From NCBI GenBank assembly GCA_030692565.1, contig JAUYAO010000058.1, positions 372,001 through 436,000 of the forward strand: 64,000 nucleotides of DNA, in the 5' to 3' direction. Both the position numbers and the translations under genes were made by a program. The notes under the pieces were generated by a model. The model did no database searches. It saw only the letters and a program-made list of their open reading frames with translations, and had not been told where the DNA came from. This DNA is from Nitrospira sp. Its GTDB lineage: Bacteria; Nitrospirota; Nitrospiria; Nitrospirales; Nitrospiraceae. Positions 1-6,776 of the stretch are shown here, piece after piece (the first letter of the stretch is position 1; every line of letters starts with the position of its first letter).

Positions 1-108
1 CATGGCCGGGACAGCTTCAGTTATAGAGAGGACACGCAGTTAAAGATCAAGGGGCAGAAGGAGCTCTTTCACCATACTGACGCCAATACAGTAAATCGAG
101 TCGGATAG
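1..108 (+). CDS. C-terminal fragment of a small beta-barrel (FABP/nitrobindin-like) protein, cut by window edge
   Basis: Frame 1 is open from the first base to a TAG at 106-108 and gives about 35 residues. It contains the stretches SFSYREDTQLKIKG and FHHTDANTVNRVG. Alternating strand-like residues followed by a HTD-N-T ending resemble the last two strands of heme-binding FABP/nitrobindin-type (DUF1794-like) proteins. That family call rests on memory of the motif and is tentative. The start lies outside the window. The 235 bases between its stop and the next gene show no further coding signal. Confidence 0.5.
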   Translation, partial: HGRDSFSYREDTQLKIKGQKELFHHTDANTVNRVG

Positions 109-343
109 ACGGCGATTGCCGATCTAATGGCGATTGTCGCTGTCCGAGCTTGCCGCGGTGTCTGTGAGTGAGGTTGCCTTGACCGTAGGCAGGTGTGTTC
201 CCGCCTGTGATCTGACCATCAATAAGTTCTAGTGGTGGTGGATGCCCTAGATTTGCCGGCCTCTTTTCGGTACCTTGATAAGATGTATTAGGGAAGTGCG
301 CCGCGTTATCGCCGGGTCGGTGAAATCCAAGAGAGGTTGGTGG

Positions 344-1582
344 ATGGACATTCGATCAGCGATTACCACGTTCATGGTGATGGTGATGGTGATGGGATTG
401 TCTTGTGCCGCCTCCCCCGTATGGGCGGATGAGACGGTGGCCCCCAAGTCAGAATCGACTCCAACACCGGTTCCCGCGATTCCCCCTGTCTCAGTGCCCA
501 ACCCAACCCTGCCAAAACCCCATGCGCAGGACACTGAGGTGAAACCTCCGGTCAAGGCTCAGATTCCAGGAGCTTCGCCGGAAAGCACCGGTAAAGAAGC
601 GGCTCCCGGAAAAATAGAATCAACTCAAACTCCATCCAAGCCGAAGGTACAAGAAGGCGAGCAGAAGCCTCCGGTCAAGGTGCCGGCTGCGAGTGGCCCG
701 GTAGACAACGTGGGGAAGGAATCTGGTCCAACAAAGCCGGACTCCGTGCCATCGCCGCCCAAACCTAAGGGGCAGGAAAGCGAGATCAAACCCCCGGCGA
801 AGGGTCCGCATCCTGCCAATGGTGTGGTGGCCTCAAAGCCCGTGGTTCAGCCGCCTGCGGACATCACCGGGAAGGACGGGGCTCCCATGGTGTTGGTGCC
901 GGCCAGCGAGTTTACGATGGGCAGCGACAAAGGTGACGATGACGAGTCCCCCGTGCATCGTGTCTATGTCGACACCTTTTATCTCGACAAATTTGAAGTT
1001 ACGAACGGGCGATTCGCCAAGTTTGTCGAGGCCATTCAGAGTGAACCGCCGTGGGGGTTTTCGGATAAGGATACGCCGGTGACTCATGCGGATCGGCCGG
1101 TACGCTGGGTGAGCTGGATGGATGCGATGGGGTATTGTCTCTGGGCCGGCAAGCGATTGCCTACCGAGGCAGAATGGGAGAAAGCGGCCCGCGGGACGGA
1201 TGGGCGTATCTATCCCTGGGGAAACGAGGCGCCGACGCCGGCCCATGCGGTGTTTGGTTTGAAGGAAGGCGGTGGCGAGACCGTCTCTCCCATCGGCAAT
1301 CGTGACAAAGGGAGGAGCGCGTACGGCGTCCACGACCTGGCCGGCAATCTCTATGAATGGGTGATGGATTGGTACGCGGAGGATTTTTATACCAATTTTG
1401 CCAAGAACCCGGCCATCAACCCGCGGGGGCCGAGCGAAGGGACGGCGAAGGTTCAGCGCGGAGGATCCTATATCAACAACCCCTATCGGCTACGGTCCTC
1501 GTTTCGAACAAAGGGCGATCCGACAGAACAAGATCCGAACGTCGGATTTCGCTGTGCGCAGGAGGTGCCCAAACTGCCGTAG
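344..1582 (+). CDS. Secreted SUMF1/FGE-fold protein with long proline/lysine-rich linker
   Basis: A 412-residue exported protein. The ATG at 344 is preferred over an in-frame start 69 bases upstream, because a GAGAGG-like site precedes it and a clean signal peptide follows, ending near SPVWA-DE. A low-complexity Pro/Lys/Glu linker follows and contains three 41-residue repeats. The C-terminal 230 or so residues form a SUMF1 (formylglycine-generating enzyme, C-type-lectin-like) domain. Landmarks are MVLVPASEFTMGS, LDKFEVTNGRF, RLPTEAEWEKAARG, YPWGNE, GNLYEWVMDWY and VGFRCA. The cysteine pair that makes formylglycine in true FGE (C-x4-C after RGGS) is absent, reading RGGSYINNPYRLRSS instead. An enzymatic FGE role is therefore unlikely. 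A structural or ligand-binding role in the periplasm is more plausible. It is monocistronic. Confidence 0.85.
   Translation: MDIRSAITTFMVMVMVMGLSCAASPVWADETVAPKSESTPTPVPAIPPVSVPNPTLPKPHAQDTEVKPPVKAQIPGASPESTGKEAAPGKIESTQTPSKPKVQEGEQKPPVKVPAASGPVDNVGKESGPTKPDSVPSPPKPKGQESEIKPPAKGPHPANGVVASKPVVQPPADITGKDGAPMVLVPASEFTMGSDKGDDDESPVHRVYVDTFYLDKFEVTNGRFAKFVEAIQSEPPWGFSDKDTPVTHADRPVRWVSWMDAMGYCLWAGKRLPTEAEWEKAARGTDGRIYPWGNEAPTPAHAVFGLKEGGGETVSPIGNRDKGRSAYGVHDLAGNLYEWVMDWYAEDFYTNFAKNPAINPRGPSEGTAKVQRGGSYINNPYRLRSSFRTKGDPTEQDPNVGFRCAQEVPKLP
515..883 (+). repeat. Three tandem 123-bp (41-codon) imperfect repeats
   Basis: Units begin at 515, 638 and 761, each exactly 123 bases apart and in frame. At protein level each starts KPxxQ followed by a KPPxK motif (for example KPKVQEGEQKPPVK and KPKGQESEIKPPAK). 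The first two units also share a GKE motif at matching positions. They build the linker between signal peptide and SUMF1 domain, probably an extended cell-envelope spacer. Confidence 0.85.
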
Positions 1583-1628
1583 GGCAGTTCAGACACCTTC
1601 CGATCACGAAACGGAAACCCTTCTCTCC

Positions 1629-2114
1629 TTACTCGCCTGCTGCCACGCCTTTCTTATACGTCGTATACACGTAGACCGGAATCCCGGCATCCTTCAGTGT
1701 GGACTGAATTAACGGCTGCACCTCGTCCCAGGTGAGTCCCCCTACGCCGGTGGCCAAGCGCGGCAAGGCCAAGCTCGTGACTTTCTGATCCTGGATTTCT
1801 TTCTTCAGCGCATGCAGGACGTGATTGATATTGGGCACCGTCGCTTTCCCGGGCCTGCTCTGATGGCCGTCCGGCGCTTCTTGCGTAAACAGGTTGATGA
1901 TGACGGGCGATCCCGGCCCTTTCCAGCTCCACAGGCTTCCAGGCTTGGGATTGTAGGTCTGACAATAGTGGCGGAAGTCTTTGTACATGGCGGGCCATTG
2001 TTCCCGGAGGGCTAACGCGAGCCCTTGCTTAAAGTCGTCGTTGGGAGCAATGCCATGCGCGACCGCGCCAGCCTTTGAGAGGAGGATGTCACCGGTGACT
2101 TCTTTAATCATCAT
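1629..2114 (-). CDS. Stand-alone macrodomain protein (ADP-ribose binding/hydrolase type)
   Basis: A 161-residue single macrodomain. It opens with IKEVTGDILLSKAGAVAHGI, where the D of the GDI motif contacts adenine in this fold. The phosphate-loop region reads PRLATGVGGLTWDEVQPLI, resembling the GNGGLDW-type loop of TARG1/DarG macrodomains that remove ADP-ribose from proteins or DNA. Two ATGs are adjacent (2114 and 2111), behind AAAGGG. No DarT toxin or other ADP-ribosyltransferase is next to it, and it is convergent with the upstream gene. It may be a housekeeping de-ADP-ribosylase or an orphan antitoxin. The substrate cannot be told from sequence. Confidence 0.8.
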   Translation of the reverse strand: MMIKEVTGDILLSKAGAVAHGIAPNDDFKQGLALALREQWPAMYKDFRHYCQTYNPKPGSLWSWKGPGSPVIINLFTQEAPDGHQSRPGKATVPNINHVLHALKKEIQDQKVTSLALPRLATGVGGLTWDEVQPLIQSTLKDAGIPVYVYTTYKKGVAAGE

Positions 2115-2366
2115 GAGCCCTTTCTGTAGTGAAGGATAAATCCTGCAAGTGTCATCCGTAGAAGATAAGTCGTCGATGCGACGAGGTCAATCGCAAAGGC
2201 ATGGAAAATCTTTCAGGTAGAGATCGTCGATAGGGCTGCCTGTCCGTCGTACAGGCTCGCGAGTGGGGTTACGCGGGCGGTTCATGGCGAAACGTGTTTT
2301 CCCTTCGCGATGGCGCGGATTATGCGTACCATTATGGTGCGGGATCACGGTCACGGAGGGGGAACC

Positions 2367-2714
2367 ATGAACGTTCTTATCATCGGTGCGGTGCTCGGTC
2401 TGCTGATTTGGGGTCTGGTGTGCGGGAACGGCGTAATCCGAATCATGACTCGGATCATCACCGGTGGTCTGACGTTGCTCTCGCTGGCCGGGATGATCTT
2501 TCTCTTCGGTGTGGGGCAGAAGGCGCATTGGACCAGCGACGGGCCCGGCATGTTGCTCATCATGATCGGAGTCGCCGCTTGCGGGTTATTTGCCTTCCTC
2601 TTCGGGAATCTGACATTGCTCACTTCTCCGCCTCAAGACCCTCAGCCGTCATTGAGTCTCAGCGAACTCATGCGGCCCCCTTCTCAGATAAAAAAAGATC
2701 GCCCCTCAGAGTAG
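2367..2714 (+). CDS. Small membrane protein, function unknown
   Basis: About 115 residues starting at the ATG preceded by GGAGGGGG. It carries three hydrophobic stretches (residues about 3-17, 27-50 and 60-82) and a polar, proline-containing C-terminal tail of about 30 residues ending in KKDRPSE. I recognise no family. It sits 126 bases ahead of ppk2 on the same strand, which could mean co-transcription. An upstream in-frame start at 2310 lacks a ribosome site. Confidence 0.6.
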   Translation: MNVLIIGAVLGLLIWGLVCGNGVIRIMTRIITGGLTLLSLAGMIFLFGVGQKAHWTSDGPGMLLIMIGVAACGLFAFLFGNLTLLTSPPQDPQPSLSLSELMRPPSQIKKDRPSE

Positions 2715-2840
2715 AACTCTTTCGGTGTCGGTCCTCGTCCCCCCGTTCCATCTCTTAAGCCGTCGGCGTATGGTAGCGGTGCATAGATGAGGACGGAGCT
2801 TTGCGTATCCGTCTGACCATGTCGTGGAAAGGGCGCCGGA

Positions 2841-3659
2841 ATGAAACAGTATGAAGTGACATCAGTTGGAAAGTTTAAGCTGAAAGCACACGATCCAGAT
2901 GAGACCGGGGAGTACAAGAAGACGGATCAGGGTAAGGACAAGGCCAAAGCGGATACGGCAAAACTTATCGCTCGGCTCGCGGGGTTGCAGGAGCGTCTGT
3001 ATGCCAATGCCACACGATCCGTGCTCATCGTGTTGCAAGGCATGGATACGAGTGGCAAAGACGGGACGATTCGGAATGTGATGTCCGGCGTGAATCCCCA
3101 GGGATGCAAGGTCGTGGCCTTCAAGGTCCCGTCGAAAGACGAACTGGCGCACGATTTTCTCTGGCGAGTCCATCGTGAAGTCCCGCCGAGCGGGCACATC
3201 GGTATCTTCAACCGATCCCATTACGAAGATGTGCTCATTACGCGGGTCCATGGGTGGGTGTCGGATGCTATTGTCAAGCGGCGCTTCAATCAGATCAAGG
3301 AGTTCGAAGAGCTGCTGCACGAAAACGGCACGGTGATCCTGAAATTCTTTCTCCATATTTCGAAAGCCGAACAGAAGGAGCGACTCGAAGCCCGCATCGC
3401 CGATCCGGAAAAGCGCTGGAAATGGAATTCCGGCGACTTGGAGGAGCGGAAGTTGTGGGACGGATACATGCAAGCCTTCGAAGACGTGATCTCGGCGACC
3501 AGTACGAAACATGCGCCATGGTACATCGTGCCGGCGAACCGAAAGTGGTATCGCAATCTGGTGGTGGCAGAGCGTGTCGTTGAGGCGCTTGAAGGTTTGA
3601 AGCTCACGACGCCACCGGGCCCTGAAGGCGTCGATTTTTCGACACTCAAAATCGTCTAA
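2841..3659 (+). CDS. ppk2: Polyphosphate kinase 2 family protein
   Basis: A 272-residue single-domain PPK2, the usual length. Enzymes of this family move phosphate between inorganic polyphosphate and nucleotides (NDP/NTP or NMP/NDP, depending on class). The Walker A-type loop is LQGMDTSGKDGTIRNVM, with G-x-D-x-x-G-K-D intact. The second phosphate-binding segment is FNRSHYEDVLITRVH. The lid region carries R and K residues around KRWKWNSGDLEER. The C-terminal WYIVPANRKWYRNLVV is typical. Sequence alone does not settle the class, and hence the AMP, ADP or GDP preference. It is probably a stress or energy-buffering enzyme in the cytoplasm. Confidence 0.92.
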   Translation: MKQYEVTSVGKFKLKAHDPDETGEYKKTDQGKDKAKADTAKLIARLAGLQERLYANATRSVLIVLQGMDTSGKDGTIRNVMSGVNPQGCKVVAFKVPSKDELAHDFLWRVHREVPPSGHIGIFNRSHYEDVLITRVHGWVSDAIVKRRFNQIKEFEELLHENGTVILKFFLHISKAEQKERLEARIADPEKRWKWNSGDLEERKLWDGYMQAFEDVISATSTKHAPWYIVPANRKWYRNLVVAERVVEALEGLKLTTPPGPEGVDFSTLKIV

Positions 3660-3808
3660 TACGACAAGGAAATGAAGTAGTATGAAGTAGATATTGGGGA
3701 GATTAAGTTATTCGCAAGGTAGGGTCTTGAATGTACGTAAATTGTTCGGTACGCTGCTTCAAGCCGCTAGTTCGCTCTACCTACAATCTCTTGAGAAGGA
3801 GTCTTCAG

Positions 3809-4111
3809 ATGCGACACGCCATTCTTGTTTCTCTCACTCTCTGTACTCTTGTGATCGGGTCCGCGTTCGTGGCGTCTGCCCAGGTGCCCTCGGCTGGTGA
3901 TATGCAGCAGAAGCTTGACCAGGAGATGGCGAATGCGAAACGCTCTGCCACCGAATCCTCGTCCAGCGCCCGGCAGGGGGCCAGTAACGTGAAGACCGAG
4001 GCTGAGCGGAAGATGGAGGAGACAGCGGCCCAACACAAGGGTCAGGCCGAAGGGAAAATGACGGAAGAAATCGAGAAGGCAAAGCGGAAAGCCCAAGGAT
4101 CAGGCTACTAA
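3809..4111 (+). CDS. Small secreted helical (coiled-coil) protein
   Basis: About 100 residues from the ATG at 3809, behind GAGAAGGAG. It has a signal peptide ending near FVASA-Q. The mature part is entirely Glu/Lys/Ala/Gln-rich (MQQKLDQEMANAKRSA and KMTEEIEKAKRKA), predicting one amphipathic helix or coiled coil, somewhat like LEA/apolipoprotein-type proteins. It has no catalytic motif. A strong terminator hairpin follows 25 bases after the stop, so it probably forms its own unit. Function unknown; an envelope or desiccation-type protectant is a guess. Confidence 0.7.
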   Translation: MRHAILVSLTLCTLVIGSAFVASAQVPSAGDMQQKLDQEMANAKRSATESSSSARQGASNVKTEAERKMEETAAQHKGQAEGKMTEEIEKAKRKAQGSGY

Positions 4112-4135
4112 AAGGAGTCTGACGGTCACATCAAG

Positions 4136-4169
4136 AATGGGGGAACAGCTGTAAGGCTGTTCCCCCATT
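4136..4169 (+). terminator. Intrinsic terminator-type hairpin
   Basis: A perfect 14-bp stem: AATGGGGGAACAGC (4136-4149), a 6-nt loop, and its exact complement (4156-4169), followed by TCATTT. It closes the small secreted-protein gene and could also act on the opposite strand. Confidence 0.85.
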
Positions 4170-4277
4170 TCATTTGCGGCCACAGAGCCGAGTCACTGAC
4201 AGAGCCGACATAATGCGAACCGTCTTCGGGCATAGGTTATGCTTTATTGCCTTGAGGAAAAATTCAGGCTTTCTCCA

Positions 4278-4306
4278 TTGACATGGTTTTCTAATGGGCG
4301 TAGATC
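4278..4306 (+). promoter_or_regulatory. Putative sigma70-type promoter of an orphan mini-transcript
   Basis: TTGACA at 4278-4283, a 17-base spacer, then TAGATC (a weak -10). It would launch a transcript from about 4313 through two short reading frames to the hairpin at 4686-4723. Confidence 0.4.
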
Positions 4307-4405
4307 CGAATTGCGGCCTATGATTTTCGGAAGTGCGGGAGATCGGGCAGACCGCGCGGCTGCTATCCAGGTTTCTCGCTGACTTCATCAGAGAGGAGGG
4401 TGGAT

Positions 4406-4477
4406 ATGAGCGACGCAACGCCACCTGGTCCGTCAGGCCCGTCGATGCGGAGGCGGGTTTCTCGTCGGTCGTTCTAG
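4406..4477 (+). pseudogene. Micro-ORF or truncated start of a Tat-exported protein
   Basis: A 23-residue frame begins at an ATG directly behind GAGGAGGGTGG, an unusually strong ribosome site. It ends RRRVSRRSF and then a TAG. S-R-R-x-F is the core of a twin-arginine signal, and such a peptide normally continues with L and a hydrophobic run. The +1 frame at the stop reads LVDFLQAVP before its own TGA. This suggests a frameshifted remnant of a Tat substrate (a Rieske-type protein would fit the Gly/Pro/Ser lead) rather than a functional peptide. A real micropeptide cannot be excluded. Confidence 0.35.
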
Positions 4478-4511
4478 TCGACTTTCTCCAGGCCGTGCCG
4501 TGAAGGCACGA

Positions 4512-4604
4512 ATGACCATCTGGTATCAGCCTGATCATGGTGGAGAGTCTGTGCTAGAGCAAGGAACACCAGTACCTGGGATTGACGAAGTCTCCCCCGA
4601 TTAG
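4512..4604 (+). CDS. Possible 30-residue micro-ORF
   Basis: ATG preceded by GAAGG at 5-base spacing. The frame starts MTIWYQPDHGG and ends IDEVSPD, an acidic soluble peptide. It lies between the promoter-like element at 4278 and the hairpin at 4686, downstream of the truncated Tat-like frame. It could equally be noise within a decayed gene or a small RNA. I recognise no family. Confidence 0.25.
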   Translation: MTIWYQPDHGGESVLEQGTPVPGIDEVSPD

Positions 4605-4685
4605 AAACGTACTCGCATTTCTCATCGTACGGGTCTGTACGGGCCGCGACATCGGAATACTGCTCCCGGCGTCCTAAGCGCCACA

Positions 4686-4723
4686 CGCGGGCGACCTCCC
4701 ATCATAGTGCAAGGTCGCCCGTG
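4686..4723 (+). terminator. Terminator-type hairpin ending the mini-unit
   Basis: GGGCGACCT (4689-4697) pairs with AGGTCGCCC (4712-4720). The stem extends three more pairs outward, one of them wobble, around a 14-nt loop, and is followed by TGCTGTTTCTC. It lies between the micro-ORFs and the convergent permease gene. Confidence 0.6.
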
Positions 4724-4742
4724 CTGTTTCTCATCTCGTGAA

Positions 4743-4840
4743 AATATTCTCCAACATCGTTGTCGTCTCGCTCAATGCTTTGCCGTGCACCAAGAGTGCG
4801 CCTCGGCATGTCGCTCGCTGCCGCCTTGTTGGAGAATATT
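4743..4840. repeat. 13-bp perfect inverted repeat with 72-nt interior
   Basis: AATATTCTCCAAC at 4743-4755 is exactly complementary to 4828-4840. The arms are AT-rich in an otherwise GC-rich neighbourhood. The element ends 12 bases before the stop of the convergent permease gene. It could be a long stem-loop in the permease mRNA 3' end or a small mobile-element relic. Confidence 0.6.
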
Positions 4841-4852
4841 GTGACGAGCGAG

Positions 4853-6226
4853 TCAGGATGATGGTCTTTGAGGATTGTGAGGCCTGCGCCAGATGTAGTA
4901 GAGCGGGATGCCGCTCAGGACGGTGGCCGCGCCGTAAAGGGATTCTAGCGGTCGCTCGAGCACACTGGAAATAACCAGGGTAGCCGCTCCGCAGACGAGT
5001 GTGATCGGCAAGAGTGGATAGAGCGGCGCGCGAAAATATTGTGGATGGGTGGAGCCTGTCTGACGAAGGCGGAAGATCGTGGAGAGAGTCAGGGCCATGA
5101 ACAGAGAAAGGACCAAGCCGCTATAGACCAGGAGTTGTTCGAACGTGCCACTGAGAATCAGCAGCGAAGCCCAGAGGCTTTGGAAGACGATCGCGCGGGC
5201 CGGCACATTGGTTCGAGGGTGCACCTGGGCGAGCCAGGGGCTGATCATGCCGTCGCGTGCCATGGCCCAGTAGACACGGGGGCCGGCCCAGGTCATCGCG
5301 CTGACCGCTCCCGCGATAGAGAGGCAGAGGATAGCGGCAACCAGTCGCCCGCTTTGCGGTCCCCACAAGGCCGCAGCGACTTTCTCCGCCACCGGCACAA
5401 TGGGTTCCTGTGCCAGTTCCGTGATGGACAAGGCTGACAGGTACACCACATTCAGCAAGAGATAAATCACGGCAACGAATGCTGTTCCCCCGATCATGAT
5501 TCTTGGCAAGGCCTTTTGGGGATTCTCGATGTCGGCGGCAATGTAGCCGGCGACGTTCCAGCCGAGGTAGCAGTAGGTCACGATGACGAGAGCGATGGCG
5601 GCTGCGCCTAGCGTCGGACTCTGCACAATCGGTTCGGCGAAGAGAGCGTGTGCCTGTCCGATCACGGCCGACAGTCCGCCGAGGATGAGTCCTCCAATGG
5701 CCACAACTTTGGTGGTCGTGAGCAGCAACTGCAGGCGGCCGCCTGTTCCAACGCCTCGACAATGGATAAGGGTGGCACTCCAGAGGAGGGCGAGTGAGAG
5801 GCCCTTTGCGATCCACCCTGACTCATCCGGTATCAGCACGACGCGCATCGCATAGGAGGAGAAGCTGATGGCCGAGGCTGCCACGGCGGCGCCGAAGCCG
5901 ATGGTGAACGATGTCCAGCCGCTGAGGAAAGCCAAGAGCGGTCCGTAGGCTTCTTTCAAGTAGACATAGTCCCCGCCGGCATGGGGCAGACGGGAGCCTA
6001 GCTCGCCATAGATCATCGCGCCGCCGACGGCGAAGAGGGCTCCCATGACCCACAACAGGAGAATGAGCAGCGGATCTCCGAGGTCGCGCGCCATAATGCC
6101 GGTCGTCGTGAAGATACCGCCCCCGATGATATTGCTGACGAGCACGCAGGAGGCGGTGAACCAGCCGACGCGCAGAGGCGCGGACTGATCCGGTTGCGAC
6201 GATGTGGATGGCATAATTGCCGGCAT
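4853..6226 (-). CDS. APC-family amino acid permease
   Basis: About 457 residues with 12 predicted membrane spans. The first helix carries IIGGGIFTTTG, the substrate-binding unwound motif of APC transporters. Further landmarks are ELGSRLPHAGGDYVYL (helix 3), a helix 6 segment YLGWNVAGYIAADIENPQKALP, and AGPRVYWAMARDGMISPW. This fits an amino acid:proton symporter or exchanger of the inner membrane; the substrate is not readable. The start is uncertain: ATGs at 6226 and 6214 both lack a good ribosome site. The open frame runs further upstream but would overlap the divergent dehydratase leader. Monocistronic. Confidence 0.9.
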   Translation of the reverse strand: MPAIMPSTSSQPDQSAPLRVGWFTASCVLVSNIIGGGIFTTTGIMARDLGDPLLILLLWVMGALFAVGGAMIYGELGSRLPHAGGDYVYLKEAYGPLLAFLSGWTSFTIGFGAAVAASAISFSSYAMRVVLIPDESGWIAKGLSLALLWSATLIHCRGVGTGGRLQLLLTTTKVVAIGGLILGGLSAVIGQAHALFAEPIVQSPTLGAAAIALVIVTYCYLGWNVAGYIAADIENPQKALPRIMIGGTAFVAVIYLLLNVVYLSALSITELAQEPIVPVAEKVAAALWGPQSGRLVAAILCLSIAGAVSAMTWAGPRVYWAMARDGMISPWLAQVHPRTNVPARAIVFQSLWASLLILSGTFEQLLVYSGLVLSLFMALTLSTIFRLRQTGSTHPQYFRAPLYPLLPITLVCGAATLVISSVLERPLESLYGAATVLSGIPLYYIWRRPHNPQRPSS

Positions 6227-6386
6227 GATGCGCGGAAATGGGCCGTGAGGCAAGGCGGCGCTAGCTGACTGTCTGATGTTTTGAGCTGTGTCTACCTTCC
6301 ATTTGTGTCCGATCGAAGGCTGTCCCCGTCTTGTTTCTCCGCGCATGGCCCCTTTACAATACTCTTCTCTCACAAAGGAGGCCGCT

Positions 6387-6737
6387 ATGGGTCTTGCCGA
6401 CAATAAGTGCATTCCCTGCCGCGGTGGTGTGCCGCCGGTTCCCGTTGATCGTGCGCAGGCTCTGCTGAAAGAATTGGGACGAGGCTGGACGCTGAACGGA
6501 TCGGGGCATCTTGAACGGCTCTATACATTCAAGGATTTTGCTCAGGCTTTGGCCTATGTGAATAAAGTGAGCGCGATCGCCGAAGCCGAAGGCCATCATC
6601 CTGACCTCTACCTGGCTTGGGGGAAGTGCAAGGTGGAGGTCTGGACGCACAAGATCAACGGTTTGACGGAGAGCGATTTCTATCTCGCGGCAAAAGCCGA
6701 CCGGGAGTTTGAGCCATTCCGAGCTGCCGCATCCTAA
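6387..6737 (+). CDS. Pterin-4a-carbinolamine dehydratase
   Basis: A 116-residue protein of the DcoH/PCD fold, which dehydrates 4a-hydroxytetrahydrobiopterin and serves pterin recycling or cofactor maturation. The signature histidines are in EAEGHHPDLYLAWGKCKVEVWTHKINGLTESD, where the E-G-H-H-P-D and W-x-H motifs are intact. The N-terminus has the usual CIPCRGGVPP lead. The ATG at 6387 follows AAAGGAG. The gene is 39 bases ahead of the radical SAM gene on the same strand and likely co-transcribed. No aromatic amino acid hydroxylase is in the window, so the pterin it serves is unknown. Confidence 0.93.
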   Translation: MGLADNKCIPCRGGVPPVPVDRAQALLKELGRGWTLNGSGHLERLYTFKDFAQALAYVNKVSAIAEAEGHHPDLYLAWGKCKVEVWTHKINGLTESDFYLAAKADREFEPFRAAAS

Positions 6738-6776
6738 CTCGAGCAATCTTGCCATGATGAACGGACGGGGCAACAG

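Noticed and set aside
4170..4538. 122-codon minus-strand frame in the 4.2-4.85 kb gap
   Set aside because: Composition (many Arg/Ser/Pro) and lack of a ribosome site suggest chance; it also runs through the promoter and micro-ORF on the other strand.
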